From Dorea sp. CAG:317 (GTDB lineage: Bacteria; Bacillota; Clostridia; Lachnospirales; Lachnospiraceae), in assembly GCA_000433535.1 (NCBI GenBank), contig FR892665.1:22044-28936 (forward strand): a stretch of DNA of 6,893 nucleotides. The letters run 5' to 3'. The notes under the pieces were generated by a model. It saw nothing but the letters and a program-made list of their open reading frames with translations. It was not told the DNA's origin and ran no database searches. Positions 1 through 6,081 of the stretch are shown piece after piece; positions within the stretch are counted from its first letter, which is position 1; each line of letters opens with the position of its first letter. A program made the position numbers and the translations under genes.

Positions 1-1
1 G

Positions 2-742
2 GCAGCCGCTGTCGGAACAGGAACGGTAGGAGAAGGAATGTGCAACATTTCCCTCGGGACATCAGGAACTATTTTTATCTCCAGTAAAAAATTTGGTGTG
101 GATGAGCATAATGCACTTCATTCATTTGCACATGCGGATGGGCACTATCATCTGATGGGATGTATGTTGAGCGCTGCTTCCTGTAATAAATGGTGGAATG
201 AAGAAATATTGAAGACAAAAGATTTTGCGGCAGAACAAAGTAGAATTACAAAGCTTGGGGAGAACCAAGTATTCTATCTTCCGTATTTGATGGGAGAACG
301 CTCTCCTCATAATAATCCGGATGCAAGAGCGATGTTTATTGGAATGTCCATGGATACGACAAGGGAAGATATGACGCAGGCGGTTTTAGAGGGCGTTGCG
401 TTCGGACTGCGTGATTCTCTGGAAGTTGCGAGAAGTCTGGGGATTCAGATGGAACGGACGAAGATCTGCGGCGGTGGAGCAAAGAGCCCGCTCTGGAAGA
501 AGATCATTGCCAATGTAATGAATATGAAAGTGGATGTCATCGAGAGCGAGGAAGGTCCTGCTCTTGGAGGAGCCATGCTTGCAGCTGTCGGATGCGGAGA
601 ATATGAGGATGTGGAAACCATTGCCAAGAAGCTTGTGAAAGTGATTGATACAGTGGAGCCGGAAGAAGAACTGGTTGCCAAGTATGAAGAGAGGTATCAG
701 AAATTCCGCAAGATTTATCCGACAGTGAAAGAGTTGTTTTGA
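2..742 (+). CDS. xylB: Xylulokinase, C-terminal part (5' end outside window)
   Basis: This is the C-terminal ~246 residues of an FGGY-family carbohydrate kinase, best matched to xylulokinase, which phosphorylates D-xylulose with ATP to feed the pentose phosphate pathway in the cytoplasm. The frame is open from base 2 through the ATG at 38, so that ATG is internal and the gene is cut by the window edge. FGGY enzymes of this type are usually about 490-500 residues, so roughly half is present. Visible family features are GTSGTIF (nt 56-76) in the ATP-binding fold, LPYLMGERSPHN (278-313), GGGAKSPLW (470-496) and EEGPALGGAMLAA (548-586), the C-terminal FGGY nucleotide-binding signature region. The frame ends at TGA 740-742 with no frameshift. 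No terminator is evident after it. Other FGGY kinases, such as those for glycerol, gluconate or ribulose, are less likely because GERSPHNNP and GGGAKSPLW are typical of XylB. The substrate is inferred from motif similarity. Confidence 0.9.
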   Translation, partial: AAAVGTGTVGEGMCNISLGTSGTIFISSKKFGVDEHNALHSFAHADGHYHLMGCMLSAASCNKWWNEEILKTKDFAAEQSRITKLGENQVFYLPYLMGERSPHNNPDARAMFIGMSMDTTREDMTQAVLEGVAFGLRDSLEVARSLGIQMERTKICGGGAKSPLWKKIIANVMNMKVDVIESEEGPALGGAMLAAVGCGEYEDVETIAKKLVKVIDTVEPEEELVAKYEERYQKFRKIYPTVKELF

Positions 743-768
743 TGTTGGATACTTTATATTTGAATAGT

Positions 769-797
769 TTGCGCAAGTATAACACAGAGTATATAAT
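769..797 (+). promoter_or_regulatory. Candidate sigma-A promoter for the M18 aminopeptidase
   Basis: A perfect -10 hexamer TATAAT lies at 792-797. Exactly 17 bp upstream is TTGCGC (769-774), which matches only the first half of the TTGACA consensus. Initiation would fall near 804, giving a leader of about 29 nt before the TTG start at 833. The perfect -10, correct spacing and intergenic position support the call; the poor -35 lowers confidence. Confidence 0.5.
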
Positions 798-832
798 AAA
801 AGAAATATAAGACGGAAACGGAGGGCATAAAA

Positions 833-2236
833 TTGGAAAGAGTAAATCGTTGGAAAACATACACAGATGAACAGTTAGAGGAAGTGGAAAAAGTCAGCAG
901 CCGCTATAAGAGCTGTCTGGATGCCGGAAAGACAGAGAGAGAAAGCGTCAGTCTTGCAGTTGATATGGCGAAAGAAGCCGGATACAAAGATCTTGCGGAA
1001 TATGTAAAAGAAAATGCAGAACTCAAATGCGGTGATAAAGTATATGTCAATCAGATGGGGAAAGCGCTTGCTCTGTTTCAGATAGGTGAGGAACCATTGG
1101 AGAGAGGAATGAACATTCTCGGCGCTCATGTGGATTCTCCGCGCTTGGATGTGAAACAGAATCCGCTGTATGAAGAGTCAGAGCTTGCATATCTTGATAC
1201 ACATTACTATGGCGGAATTAAGAAATATCAATGGGCAGCCATTCCGCTTGCGCTGCATGGAACAGTGGCAAAAAAGGACGGTACGACTGTGGATATCACA
1301 ATCGGAGAGAAAGAGGACGATCCGGTACTTGTAATCTCTGATCTTCTGATTCATTTGGCAGGAGAACAGATGGAGAAAAAAGCCAGTGTTGTGATTGAAG
1401 GAGAAGTTCTGGATGTACTGGTGGGTTCAAGACCGTTGGTGGAAGAGGAGAAGGAAGAAGAAAAGAAAGAGAAGGATTTAGTAAAAGCAATGATTCTCCG
1501 CTACCTGAAAGACAACTATGACATGGAGGAGGAAGATTTCCTTTCAGCAGAATTGGAAGTGGTTCCGGCTGGAAAGGCGAGAGATTGCGGACTTGATAGG
1601 AGTATGATTCTTGCTTACGGACAGGATGACAGAATCTGCGCATTTACGTCTTTATTTGCCATGTTGGAAGTGAAGAATCCAAGACGTACAAGCTGTTGCC
1701 TTTTAGTGGACAAAGAGGAGATCGGAAGCGTGGGCGCGACCGGAATGCATTCCAGATTTTTCGAAAATGCAGTAGCAGAGATCATGGCTTTGACCGTTGG
1801 AGAATCTGATCTGAAAGTGAGACGGGCACTCCAGAATTCTTATATGCTGTCTTCCGATGTGAGCGCAGCGTATGATCCAATGTTTGCCGGTGTATTTGAA
1901 AAGAAAAATGCAGCATTTTTCGGAAACGGTCTTTGCCTTAATAAATATACCGGAAGTCGTGGAAAAAGTGGTTCCAGTGATGCAAATGCCGAGTATATTG
2001 GGAAATTAAGAGGCGTCTTTGACGGAGCAGACGTAGCTTTCCAGACAGCAGAGCTTGGCAAAGTGGATAAAGGCGGCGGAGGAACGATCGCCTATATCAT
2101 GGCAAATTATGGAATGAATGTCATTGACAGCGGTATGGCAGTGTTGTCTATGCATGCGCCTTGGGAAATTGCAAGCAAGGCGGATATTTACGAGGGCTAC
2201 CGCGGATACAAAGCATTTTTAGAGAAAATGGAGTAG
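833..2236 (+). CDS. M18 family zinc aminopeptidase
   Basis: A 467-residue cytoplasmic metallopeptidase of family M18 (aspartyl aminopeptidase/aminopeptidase I type), expected to remove N-terminal residues from peptides with a two-zinc centre and to assemble as a large oligomer, as family members do. Metal and catalytic motifs appear in order: His99 in GAHVDSPRLD, the bridging Asp in YGQDDR (Asp265 or 266), the Glu295-Glu296 pair in DKEEIGSVGATG, Asp342 in SSDVSAAYDP, and His441 in MHAPWE. All expected ligands are present and the length is normal, so it should be active. A very acidic and lysine-rich stretch lies around residues 203-215. The start is TTG 833: GGAGGG at 820-825 is well spaced from it, and the first in-frame internal ATG (about codon 45) would remove conserved N-terminal sequence. 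The gene stands between xylB and a MerR-type regulator with its own candidate promoter. No terminator follows it, so some read-through into the next gene is possible. Substrate preference cannot be read from the sequence. Confidence 0.93.
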   Translation: MERVNRWKTYTDEQLEEVEKVSSRYKSCLDAGKTERESVSLAVDMAKEAGYKDLAEYVKENAELKCGDKVYVNQMGKALALFQIGEEPLERGMNILGAHVDSPRLDVKQNPLYEESELAYLDTHYYGGIKKYQWAAIPLALHGTVAKKDGTTVDITIGEKEDDPVLVISDLLIHLAGEQMEKKASVVIEGEVLDVLVGSRPLVEEEKEEEKKEKDLVKAMILRYLKDNYDMEEEDFLSAELEVVPAGKARDCGLDRSMILAYGQDDRICAFTSLFAMLEVKNPRRTSCCLLVDKEEIGSVGATGMHSRFFENAVAEIMALTVGESDLKVRRALQNSYMLSSDVSAAYDPMFAGVFEKKNAAFFGNGLCLNKYTGSRGKSGSSDANAEYIGKLRGVFDGADVAFQTAELGKVDKGGGGTIAYIMANYGMNVIDSGMAVLSMHAPWEIASKADIYEGYRGYKAFLEKME

Positions 2237-2262
2237 AGGTAAGCGAAAGAGATCGAAAGCAC

Positions 2263-2293
2263 TTGACTGTAAACAAGGTTTATAGTTTATGAT
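2263..2293 (+). promoter_or_regulatory. MerR-type promoter with 19-bp spacer
   Basis: TTGACT (2263-2268) and TATGAT (2288-2293) each match the sigma-A hexamers at five of six positions and are separated by 19 bp instead of the usual 17. Overlong spacers of 19-20 bp are the hallmark of promoters controlled by MerR-family proteins, which twist the DNA to realign the two hexamers. The promoter is immediately upstream of a MerR-family gene, so autoregulation is the natural inference. Initiation would be near 2300. Confidence 0.8.
2266..2286 (+). promoter_or_regulatory. Candidate MerR operator dyad
   Basis: ACTGTAAAC (2266-2274) and GTTTATAGT (2278-2286) form an inverted repeat with 9-bp arms, a 3-bp centre (AAG) and a single mismatched position; the inner TAAAC/GTTTA arms are perfect. 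The dyad fills the spacer between the -35 and -10 elements, exactly where MerR-family dimers bind. No second copy was seen in the window, so the only visible target is the regulator's own promoter. Confidence 0.75.
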
Positions 2294-2309
2294 TTCCTTA
2301 ACAAGGAAA
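2293..2309 (+). repeat. Short inverted repeat over the merR start site and SD
   Basis: TTTCCTT (2293-2299) and AAGGAAA (2303-2309) are perfect 7-bp arms around AAC. The right arm contains a purine-rich Shine-Dalgarno-like sequence. The left arm lies at or before the predicted transcription start (~2300), so a transcript from the MerR-type promoter would lack it, whereas a read-through transcript from the aminopeptidase gene could fold the hairpin. A second DNA-level operator is an alternative. Confidence 0.45.
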
Positions 2310-2323
2310 GGCAGGTGTTAGAT

Positions 2324-3418
2324 ATGACGATACAAGAAGTAGAAAAGCTTGCAGGAATGACAAGAGCCAATATCCGTTTTTATGAAAAAGAAGGACTGAT
2401 CACACCGGAACGAAACGAAGCGAATAACTACAGGGAATATAGAGATTCGGATGTAGAGGCGCTTCGCAAGATTAAATATTTGCGAATGCTGGGAATATCG
2501 GTGAAGGATATTAAAAGAATTATTGAGAAAGAATTAGAGCTTCCTGAGGCAGCAGAGTGCAGACTAGAAGAATTAAAAGAAGAGAAAAAGAATCTGGAAG
2601 AGATCGAGTGGATGTGCCGGTATATCAGACAGCATAATATACAGTATGAGACGATGAACAGTGAAATGTTCGGAGAGAAGATGGGACGTCTTACGGAAGT
2701 ATTCAAAGATGTGCTAAGTATGGACACGGAGAAAGAATATATTACAGTGCGTCAATTAAATCGGACCATAGGGCTGATTTTAATCTATGGATTTGTTTTA
2801 AGCGCTGTGTTAAGTTTCTTCTTTGGAAATATATTCCGAAGTGGACGTTTCACATGGCTTTTCGCGGCGTGGTGTATCATTTCTATTGCGACAGAGCTGG
2901 TCTTTCAATGTACATCAAAGCTTGGAATTCAATTTGTATTGTTCCAGATATTAGCGCTCCTTCTGGCGCCTGCTGTCCACGCATTTATCGGAATGGGTGT
3001 CATGGGGCTTCAAGTGATAACGAAGGAACAGGTGGCGCTGGAATTTCTGCTGATTGCAATCTTCTTGCTTCTGATATTGTTGATCAGTATGAAGAAGAGA
3101 GAGTTTTTGCGAAACTACAGAAATACAGCAGTGGCTGCGCTGCTATATAGTGCGCTGGCAGCAGTTGGTCTGTATTTTTCTATATGCAACAGGAAAGCAT
3201 TTTTGATACTCACTGTAATCTTAATATTGGTGAATGTATTTACAGGCTTCGGTTGGGTATCTGCGAATTTGAACAAAGAAAATTATACTCGCTTCTATGC
3301 AGTCACATCGGCAGCCAGTATGTTTAACATCGTGTCACTTCTTCTTAGCCAGCAGGGCAGAAATATGCAGGGTGGAAGATGGAAGGATGCAAATGCTGTA
3401 GCTGGAAGAAAAAGATAG
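2324..3418 (+). CDS. MerR-family regulator fused to a polytopic membrane domain
   Basis: The N-terminus is a MerR winged helix-turn-helix: TIQEVEKLAGMTRANIRFYEKEGLI followed by a YR-EYRDSDVEALRKIKYLRMLGIS wing and second helix pair (residues ~2-70). A charged helix rich in Glu and Lys (~75-97) should form the dimerising coiled coil. From about residue 148 the protein becomes strongly hydrophobic, with roughly seven predicted membrane segments (near 148-167, 176-194, 202-224, 237-255, 267-287, 292-310 and 323-342), and it ends in a basic, polar tail. No metal-binding cysteine cluster or GyrI-like domain is seen. Most MerR proteins are soluble and 100-300 residues, so this 364-residue form would be a membrane-anchored one-component regulator; its signal is unknown. 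ATG 2324 is chosen, with AGGTG at 2313-2317 as SD. GTG 2315, three codons earlier and served by AAGGA at 2303-2307, is equally possible. The gene lies 67 bp before uraA on the same strand and has a MerR-type promoter, so it is probably autoregulated. Confidence 0.85.
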   Translation: MTIQEVEKLAGMTRANIRFYEKEGLITPERNEANNYREYRDSDVEALRKIKYLRMLGISVKDIKRIIEKELELPEAAECRLEELKEEKKNLEEIEWMCRYIRQHNIQYETMNSEMFGEKMGRLTEVFKDVLSMDTEKEYITVRQLNRTIGLILIYGFVLSAVLSFFFGNIFRSGRFTWLFAAWCIISIATELVFQCTSKLGIQFVLFQILALLLAPAVHAFIGMGVMGLQVITKEQVALEFLLIAIFLLLILLISMKKREFLRNYRNTAVAALLYSALAAVGLYFSICNRKAFLILTVILILVNVFTGFGWVSANLNKENYTRFYAVTSAASMFNIVSLLLSQQGRNMQGGRWKDANAVAGRKR

Positions 3419-3422
3419 TTTC

Positions 3423-3481
3423 TTTCCTCCTGCTTGTATGATAGAATATAAAAAGTGAGAGTTCATACAAGTAGGAGGAAA
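3423..3481 (+). promoter_or_regulatory. Long hairpin sequestering the uraA Shine-Dalgarno
   Basis: Positions 3423-3441 and 3463-3481 are complementary over 19 pairs with one G-U wobble and no bulges, around a 21-nt A/G-rich loop (3442-3462). The right arm contains the entire uraA SD AGGAGG (3473-3478) and the left arm contains the matching CCTCCT (3426-3431). The hairpin begins four bases after the merR stop codon. There is no T run after it, so it is not an intrinsic terminator. In RNA it would block ribosome access to uraA. A -10-like TATGAT (3437-3442) sits in the left arm and TAGAAT (3442-3447) in the loop, but neither has a good -35. The CTTGTATGA/TCATACAAG ends could alternatively be half-sites for a DNA-binding repressor. 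Confidence 0.75.
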
Positions 3482-3485
3482 TCAA

Positions 3486-4748
3486 ATGGAAAATCAGAGA
3501 ATTATTCAAGTTGAGGATAAAGTACCTTTTAAGCTACTGCTTCCTCTGAGTATTCAGCATATGTTCGCAATGTTTGGAGCGTCTGTGCTGGTACCGTTTA
3601 TTTTTGGTATCAATCCGGCAATCGTGTTATTCATGAACGGAGTTGGTACCTTAATTTTTATCGCGGTGACGAAAGGACAGGCTCCGGCTTATCTTGGCTC
3701 CAGTTTCGCGTTTCTTGCTCCGGCGGGAATCGTTATTGCTGAAATGGGCTATGAATATGCGCTTGGTGGTTTTGTTGCAGTAGGATTTTGTGGCTGCGTT
3801 CTTTCCTTTATTATTTATAAATGTGGGACAGACTGGATTGATATTGTTCTGCCACCGGCGGCGATGGGCCCGGTTGTAGCATTGATCGGACTGGAACTTT
3901 CCGGTTCTGCGGCAAGTAATGCCGGACTTCTGGATGAAACCATAGATATGAAAAATGTGATTGTGTTTGCGGTAACGCTCGGTGTTGCTGTCTTTGGAAA
4001 TATTTTATTCCGTGGATTTTTGTCGGTTATTCCGATTCTGATTGCTGTAATTGCGGGATATATTGCGGCGCTTGCCTGTGGTATTCTTGATTTTTCACAG
4101 GTGGCAGAGGCGGCATGGTTCGCGGTTCCGAACTTTCAGACACCGAAGTTCGATTTGGGAGCGATCATGATGATCCTGCCGGTGCTTCTGGTTATTACTT
4201 CAGAGCATATTGGGCATCAGGTTGTGACAAGTAAGATTGTAGGGCGCGATCTTCTCAAGAAGCCGGGACTTCACCGCTCTTTGTTCGGTGATAATTTTTC
4301 GACCATGTTATCTGGTTTGATCGGCTCCGTGCCAACAACAACCTATGGGGAGAATATCGGAGTGATGGCTGTAACTAAGGTGTACAGTGTGCGAGTGATC
4401 GGCGGAGCGGCAGTGCTGTCTATCATTTGTTCCTTTGTAGGAAAACTGGCAATGTTGATCCAGACCATTCCGGGACCTGTGATCGGGGGAATTTCCTTCC
4501 TTCTGTACGGAATGATCGGAGCTTCAGGTATCCGTATTCTTGTGGATTCGCAGGTGGATTACGGACGCTCCAGAAATCTGATGCTGACCTCAATTGTGTT
4601 TGTGACAGGTCTGTCCGGTATCAAAGTGAATTTCGGCAACATCCAGCTTACAGGAATGGTGCTTGCATGTGTAGTTGCCATGATTTTAAGTCTGATTTTC
4701 TATATTCTTGATAAATTGAAACTGACCAATGACCGGGAAGAAGCATAG
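3486..4748 (+). CDS. uraA: Uracil permease (NCS2 family)
   Basis: A 420-residue inner-membrane nucleobase transporter of the NCS2 (nucleobase:cation symporter-2) family, expected to import uracil with protons for pyrimidine salvage. It shows the family's alternating hydrophobic segments and the key UraA motifs: QHMFAMFGASVLVP (24-37, with His25), PAYLGSSFAF (67-76), SEHIGH (239-244) and PTTTYGENIGVMA (283-295). Glu240 and Glu289 correspond to the substrate-binding glutamates E241 and E290 of E. coli UraA, which makes uracil more likely than xanthine or urate. Length is normal and the frame intact. The ATG at 3486 has a perfect AGGAGG at 3473-3478, but that SD is inside a long hairpin, suggesting translational control. 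No PyrR-type binding site was recognised in the leader. It may be cotranscribed with the upstream merR-like gene (67-bp gap). No clear terminator follows; the next signal is the rplJ promoter. Confidence 0.93.
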   Translation: MENQRIIQVEDKVPFKLLLPLSIQHMFAMFGASVLVPFIFGINPAIVLFMNGVGTLIFIAVTKGQAPAYLGSSFAFLAPAGIVIAEMGYEYALGGFVAVGFCGCVLSFIIYKCGTDWIDIVLPPAAMGPVVALIGLELSGSAASNAGLLDETIDMKNVIVFAVTLGVAVFGNILFRGFLSVIPILIAVIAGYIAALACGILDFSQVAEAAWFAVPNFQTPKFDLGAIMMILPVLLVITSEHIGHQVVTSKIVGRDLLKKPGLHRSLFGDNFSTMLSGLIGSVPTTTYGENIGVMAVTKVYSVRVIGGAAVLSIICSFVGKLAMLIQTIPGPVIGGISFLLYGMIGASGIRILVDSQVDYGRSRNLMLTSIVFVTGLSGIKVNFGNIQLTGMVLACVVAMILSLIFYILDKLKLTNDREEA

Positions 4749-4801
4749 AGGAAGTATGTACATTGTCTTGTTGGTATTGCGCAAGTCTTGATAAAAAAAT
4801 A

Positions 4802-4830
4802 TTGACAAAACTTGTATTGTATGGTAATCT
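4802..4830 (+). promoter_or_regulatory. Promoter of the rplJ-rplL operon
   Basis: A perfect -35 TTGACA (4802-4807) is followed after 17 bp by TAATCT (4825-4830), which has an upstream TGG giving an extended -10 (TG at 4822-4823). An A-rich stretch (4792-4799) just upstream of the -35 resembles an UP element. The strength and position fit a ribosomal protein operon. Initiation would be near 4837, exactly at the beginning of the L10 leader. Confidence 0.8.
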
Positions 4831-4836
4831 AATTAA

Positions 4837-4958
4837 AGTTGCCGAAGACAGCAGGTGCGTGAGCGTAAGTTGAGAAACGCCTGCCGAGGAAAGTTAGATT
4901 CTGTTATGAGTGAATTTACAGTGCCTTTGTGTCTTTGGATACAGAGGCGTTTTTTTTG
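4837..4958 (+). promoter_or_regulatory. Ribosomal protein L10 leader (autoregulatory RNA)
   Basis: The 5' untranslated RNA of rplJ carries the L10 leader pattern GCCGAAGACAGCAGG (4841-4855) and CCTGCCGAGG (4880-4889). GCAGG (4851-4855) pairs with CCTGC (4880-4884) around an arm containing GCGTGAGCGTAAG. In Firmicutes this RNA is the binding site of the L10-(L12)4 complex, which lowers rplJL expression by favouring a downstream terminator; here an 11-bp terminator follows at 4923-4957, so attenuation is the expected mechanism. The competing antiterminator helix was not resolved by eye. Confidence 0.88.
4923..4957 (+). terminator. Intrinsic terminator/attenuator in the L10 leader
   Basis: Arms 4923-4933 and 4938-4948 pair over 11 positions, counting two G-U wobbles, with a UUUG loop, and are followed by G and eight T residues (4950-4957). 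It lies between the L10-binding region and the rplJ SD, the right place for conditional termination. It may also stop read-through from uraA. Confidence 0.88.
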
Positions 4959-4996
4959 GCAGCATACCTAAAATAATATAAGGAGGTGCACCATTC

Positions 4997-5560
4997 GTGG
5001 CAAAAGTTGAATTAAAACAACCTATCGTACAGGCTATTGCAGAAGATGTCAAAGATGCAGCAAGTGTTGTATTAGTTGACTACCGTGGATTAACTGTTGC
5101 AGAAGATACAGCTCTTCGTAAAGAGTTAAGAGACGCAGGAATCATCTACAAAGTTTGTAAAAACACAATGATGAAGAGAGCTTTTGAAGGAACTGATTTC
5201 GCACAGTTGGATGAGCATTTGGAAGGACCAAGCGCCCTTGCAATCTCTAAAGACGACGCTACAGCTCCTGCAAGAATTTTATGCAAATTCGCTAAAAATG
5301 CGAAAGCTCTTGAATTAAAAGCAGGTGTGATTGAAGGTACAGTATATGATGTAGATGGTCTTACAGAGTTATCCAAGATCCCATCAAGAGAAGAGTTACT
5401 GTCCAAGTTACTTGGAAGCTTACAGTCACCAATTACAAATCTTGCTCGTGTTCTTAATCAGATCGCAGAGCAGGGCGGCGCTGAGAACTGTGAAGCTGCT
5501 CCGGCAGAGGAAGCAGTAGAAGAGGCTCCGGCAGAAGAAGCTCCAGCAACAGAGGAGTAA
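4997..5560 (+). CDS. rplJ: 50S ribosomal protein L10
   Basis: L10 anchors the ribosomal stalk: its N-terminal domain binds 23S rRNA near L11, and its C-terminal helix carries L7/L12 dimers that recruit translation GTPases. The protein has 187 residues and shows the L10 core, including VVLVDYRGLTVAE (24-36), LRKELRDAGIIYKVCKNTMMKRAFEGT (40-66) and LEGPSALAIS (75-84). The L12-binding helix region is about 130-160. The tail (161-187) is Ala/Glu/Pro-rich with two APAEEA copies and makes the protein somewhat longer than the usual 165-175 residues. The start is GTG 4997, preceded by TAAGGAGGTG (4979-4988), a nearly perfect anti-SD match with about 10 nt spacing to the AGGAGG. Codon choice shifts towards A/T-ending codons compared with the neighbouring genes, as expected for high expression. 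It is cotranscribed with rplL 38 bp downstream and controlled by the L10 leader. Confidence 0.97.
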   Translation: MAKVELKQPIVQAIAEDVKDAASVVLVDYRGLTVAEDTALRKELRDAGIIYKVCKNTMMKRAFEGTDFAQLDEHLEGPSALAISKDDATAPARILCKFAKNAKALELKAGVIEGTVYDVDGLTELSKIPSREELLSKLLGSLQSPITNLARVLNQIAEQGGAENCEAAPAEEAVEEAPAEEAPATEE

Positions 5561-5598
5561 AATTAAAAAATAAAAATTATAAAATGGAGGATAATAAA

Positions 5599-5976
5599 AT
5601 GGCAAAATTAACAACAGCTGAATTTATTGATGCAATCAAAGAGTTATCAGTATTAGAATTAAACGATTTAGTAAAAGCTTGTGAAGAAGAGTTTGGTGTT
5701 TCTGCAGCAGCAGGAGTAGTAGTTGCAGCAGCAGGCGGAGAAGCAGCAGGCGCAGCAGAAGAGAAAGATGAGTTCGACGTAGAATTAGTAGCTGCTGGAG
5801 CATCTAAAGTTAAAGTTATCAAAGTTGTTCGTGAGATCACAGGACTTGGACTGAAAGAAGCTAAAGAAGTAGTTGACGGAGCTCCAAAGGTAATCAAAGA
5901 AGGCGCTTCTAAAGCAGAGGCTGAAGAAATCAAAGCTAAACTTGAGGCAGAGGGTGCTGAAGTTAACCTTAAATAA
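5599..5976 (+). CDS. rplL: 50S ribosomal protein L7/L12
   Basis: The multi-copy acidic stalk protein that contacts EF-G, EF-Tu and other translation GTPases. It has 125 residues: an N-terminal dimerisation and L10-binding domain (MAKLTTAEFIDAIKELSVLELNDLV, ~1-33), an Ala/Gly-rich flexible hinge (~36-53), and the conserved C-terminal domain (~54-125) with the factor-binding KVIKVVREITGLGLKEAKEVVDGAP segment (72-97). ATG 5599 is the start because GGAGG (5586-5590) lies 8 nt before it. The in-frame ATG at 5584 would place the SD inside the coding region and add MEDNK, not a family sequence. It follows rplJ after an A/T-rich 38-bp gap and is closed by a strong terminator. rpoB does not follow within the window. 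Confidence 0.97.
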   Translation: MAKLTTAEFIDAIKELSVLELNDLVKACEEEFGVSAAAGVVVAAAGGEAAGAAEEKDEFDVELVAAGASKVKVIKVVREITGLGLKEAKEVVDGAPKVIKEGASKAEAEEIKAKLEAEGAEVNLK

Positions 5977-5993
5977 TTGTATTATATTAGGTG

Positions 5994-6032
5994 AAAAAAA
6001 CACTGTGTGAGCAATTCACACAGTGTTTTTTT
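5994..6032. terminator. Bidirectional intrinsic terminator after rplL
   Basis: A perfect 17-bp inverted repeat pairs 5994-6010 with 6016-6032 around the loop GCAAT. It starts with seven A (5994-6000) and ends with seven T (6026-6032), so it reads as hairpin plus U run on both strands. It begins 17 bp after the rplL stop and is placed to terminate both rplJL and the convergent CPBP gene. Confidence 0.92.
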
Positions 6033-6068
6033 ATGGTATAGAAACTCCGTTTCTATACCATAAAAAAA
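6026..6068. repeat. 20-bp perfect inverted repeat sharing the terminator T tract
   Basis: Positions 6026-6045 and 6049-6068 are perfectly complementary over 20 bp with a 3-nt centre TCC; the outer seven pairs are T7 against A7. The T7 (6026-6032) is the same tract that forms the 3' arm of the preceding terminator, so the two stems are mutually exclusive at that tract. On either strand this repeat begins with T and ends with A, so alone it is not a standard terminator. No second copy is present in the window. Confidence 0.85.
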
Positions 6069-6081
6069 CCTCCGGCAGGAT

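Noticed and set aside
749..780. ATACTT/AAGTAT inverted repeat after xylB as a terminator.
   Set aside because: Only six A/T-rich pairs around a 20-nt loop and no T run; too weak for a terminator.
1441..1476. A 36-nt all-purine run within the aminopeptidase gene.
   Set aside because: It encodes a Glu/Lys-rich segment in a variable part of the M18 fold, and the frame is intact. No need for a DNA-structural explanation.
3423..3481. Reading the uraA upstream hairpin as the merR terminator or a PyrR attenuator.
   Set aside because: There is no T run after the stem, and no PyrR-binding pattern was recognised in the loop or stem. SD sequestration explains the pairing better.
769..4786. The same 10-mer TTGCGCAAGT occurs at 769-778 (before the aminopeptidase) and 4777-4786 (before rplJ).
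   Set aside because: A window this size is expected to contain many shared 10-mers by chance, and the two sit in different positions relative to their promoters. The palindromic core alone is not enough for an operator claim.
5584..5598. An upstream in-frame ATG for rplL at 5584.
   Set aside because: It overlaps the GGAGG that serves the ATG at 5599, and the extra MEDNK is not part of the L7/L12 family N-terminus MAKL.
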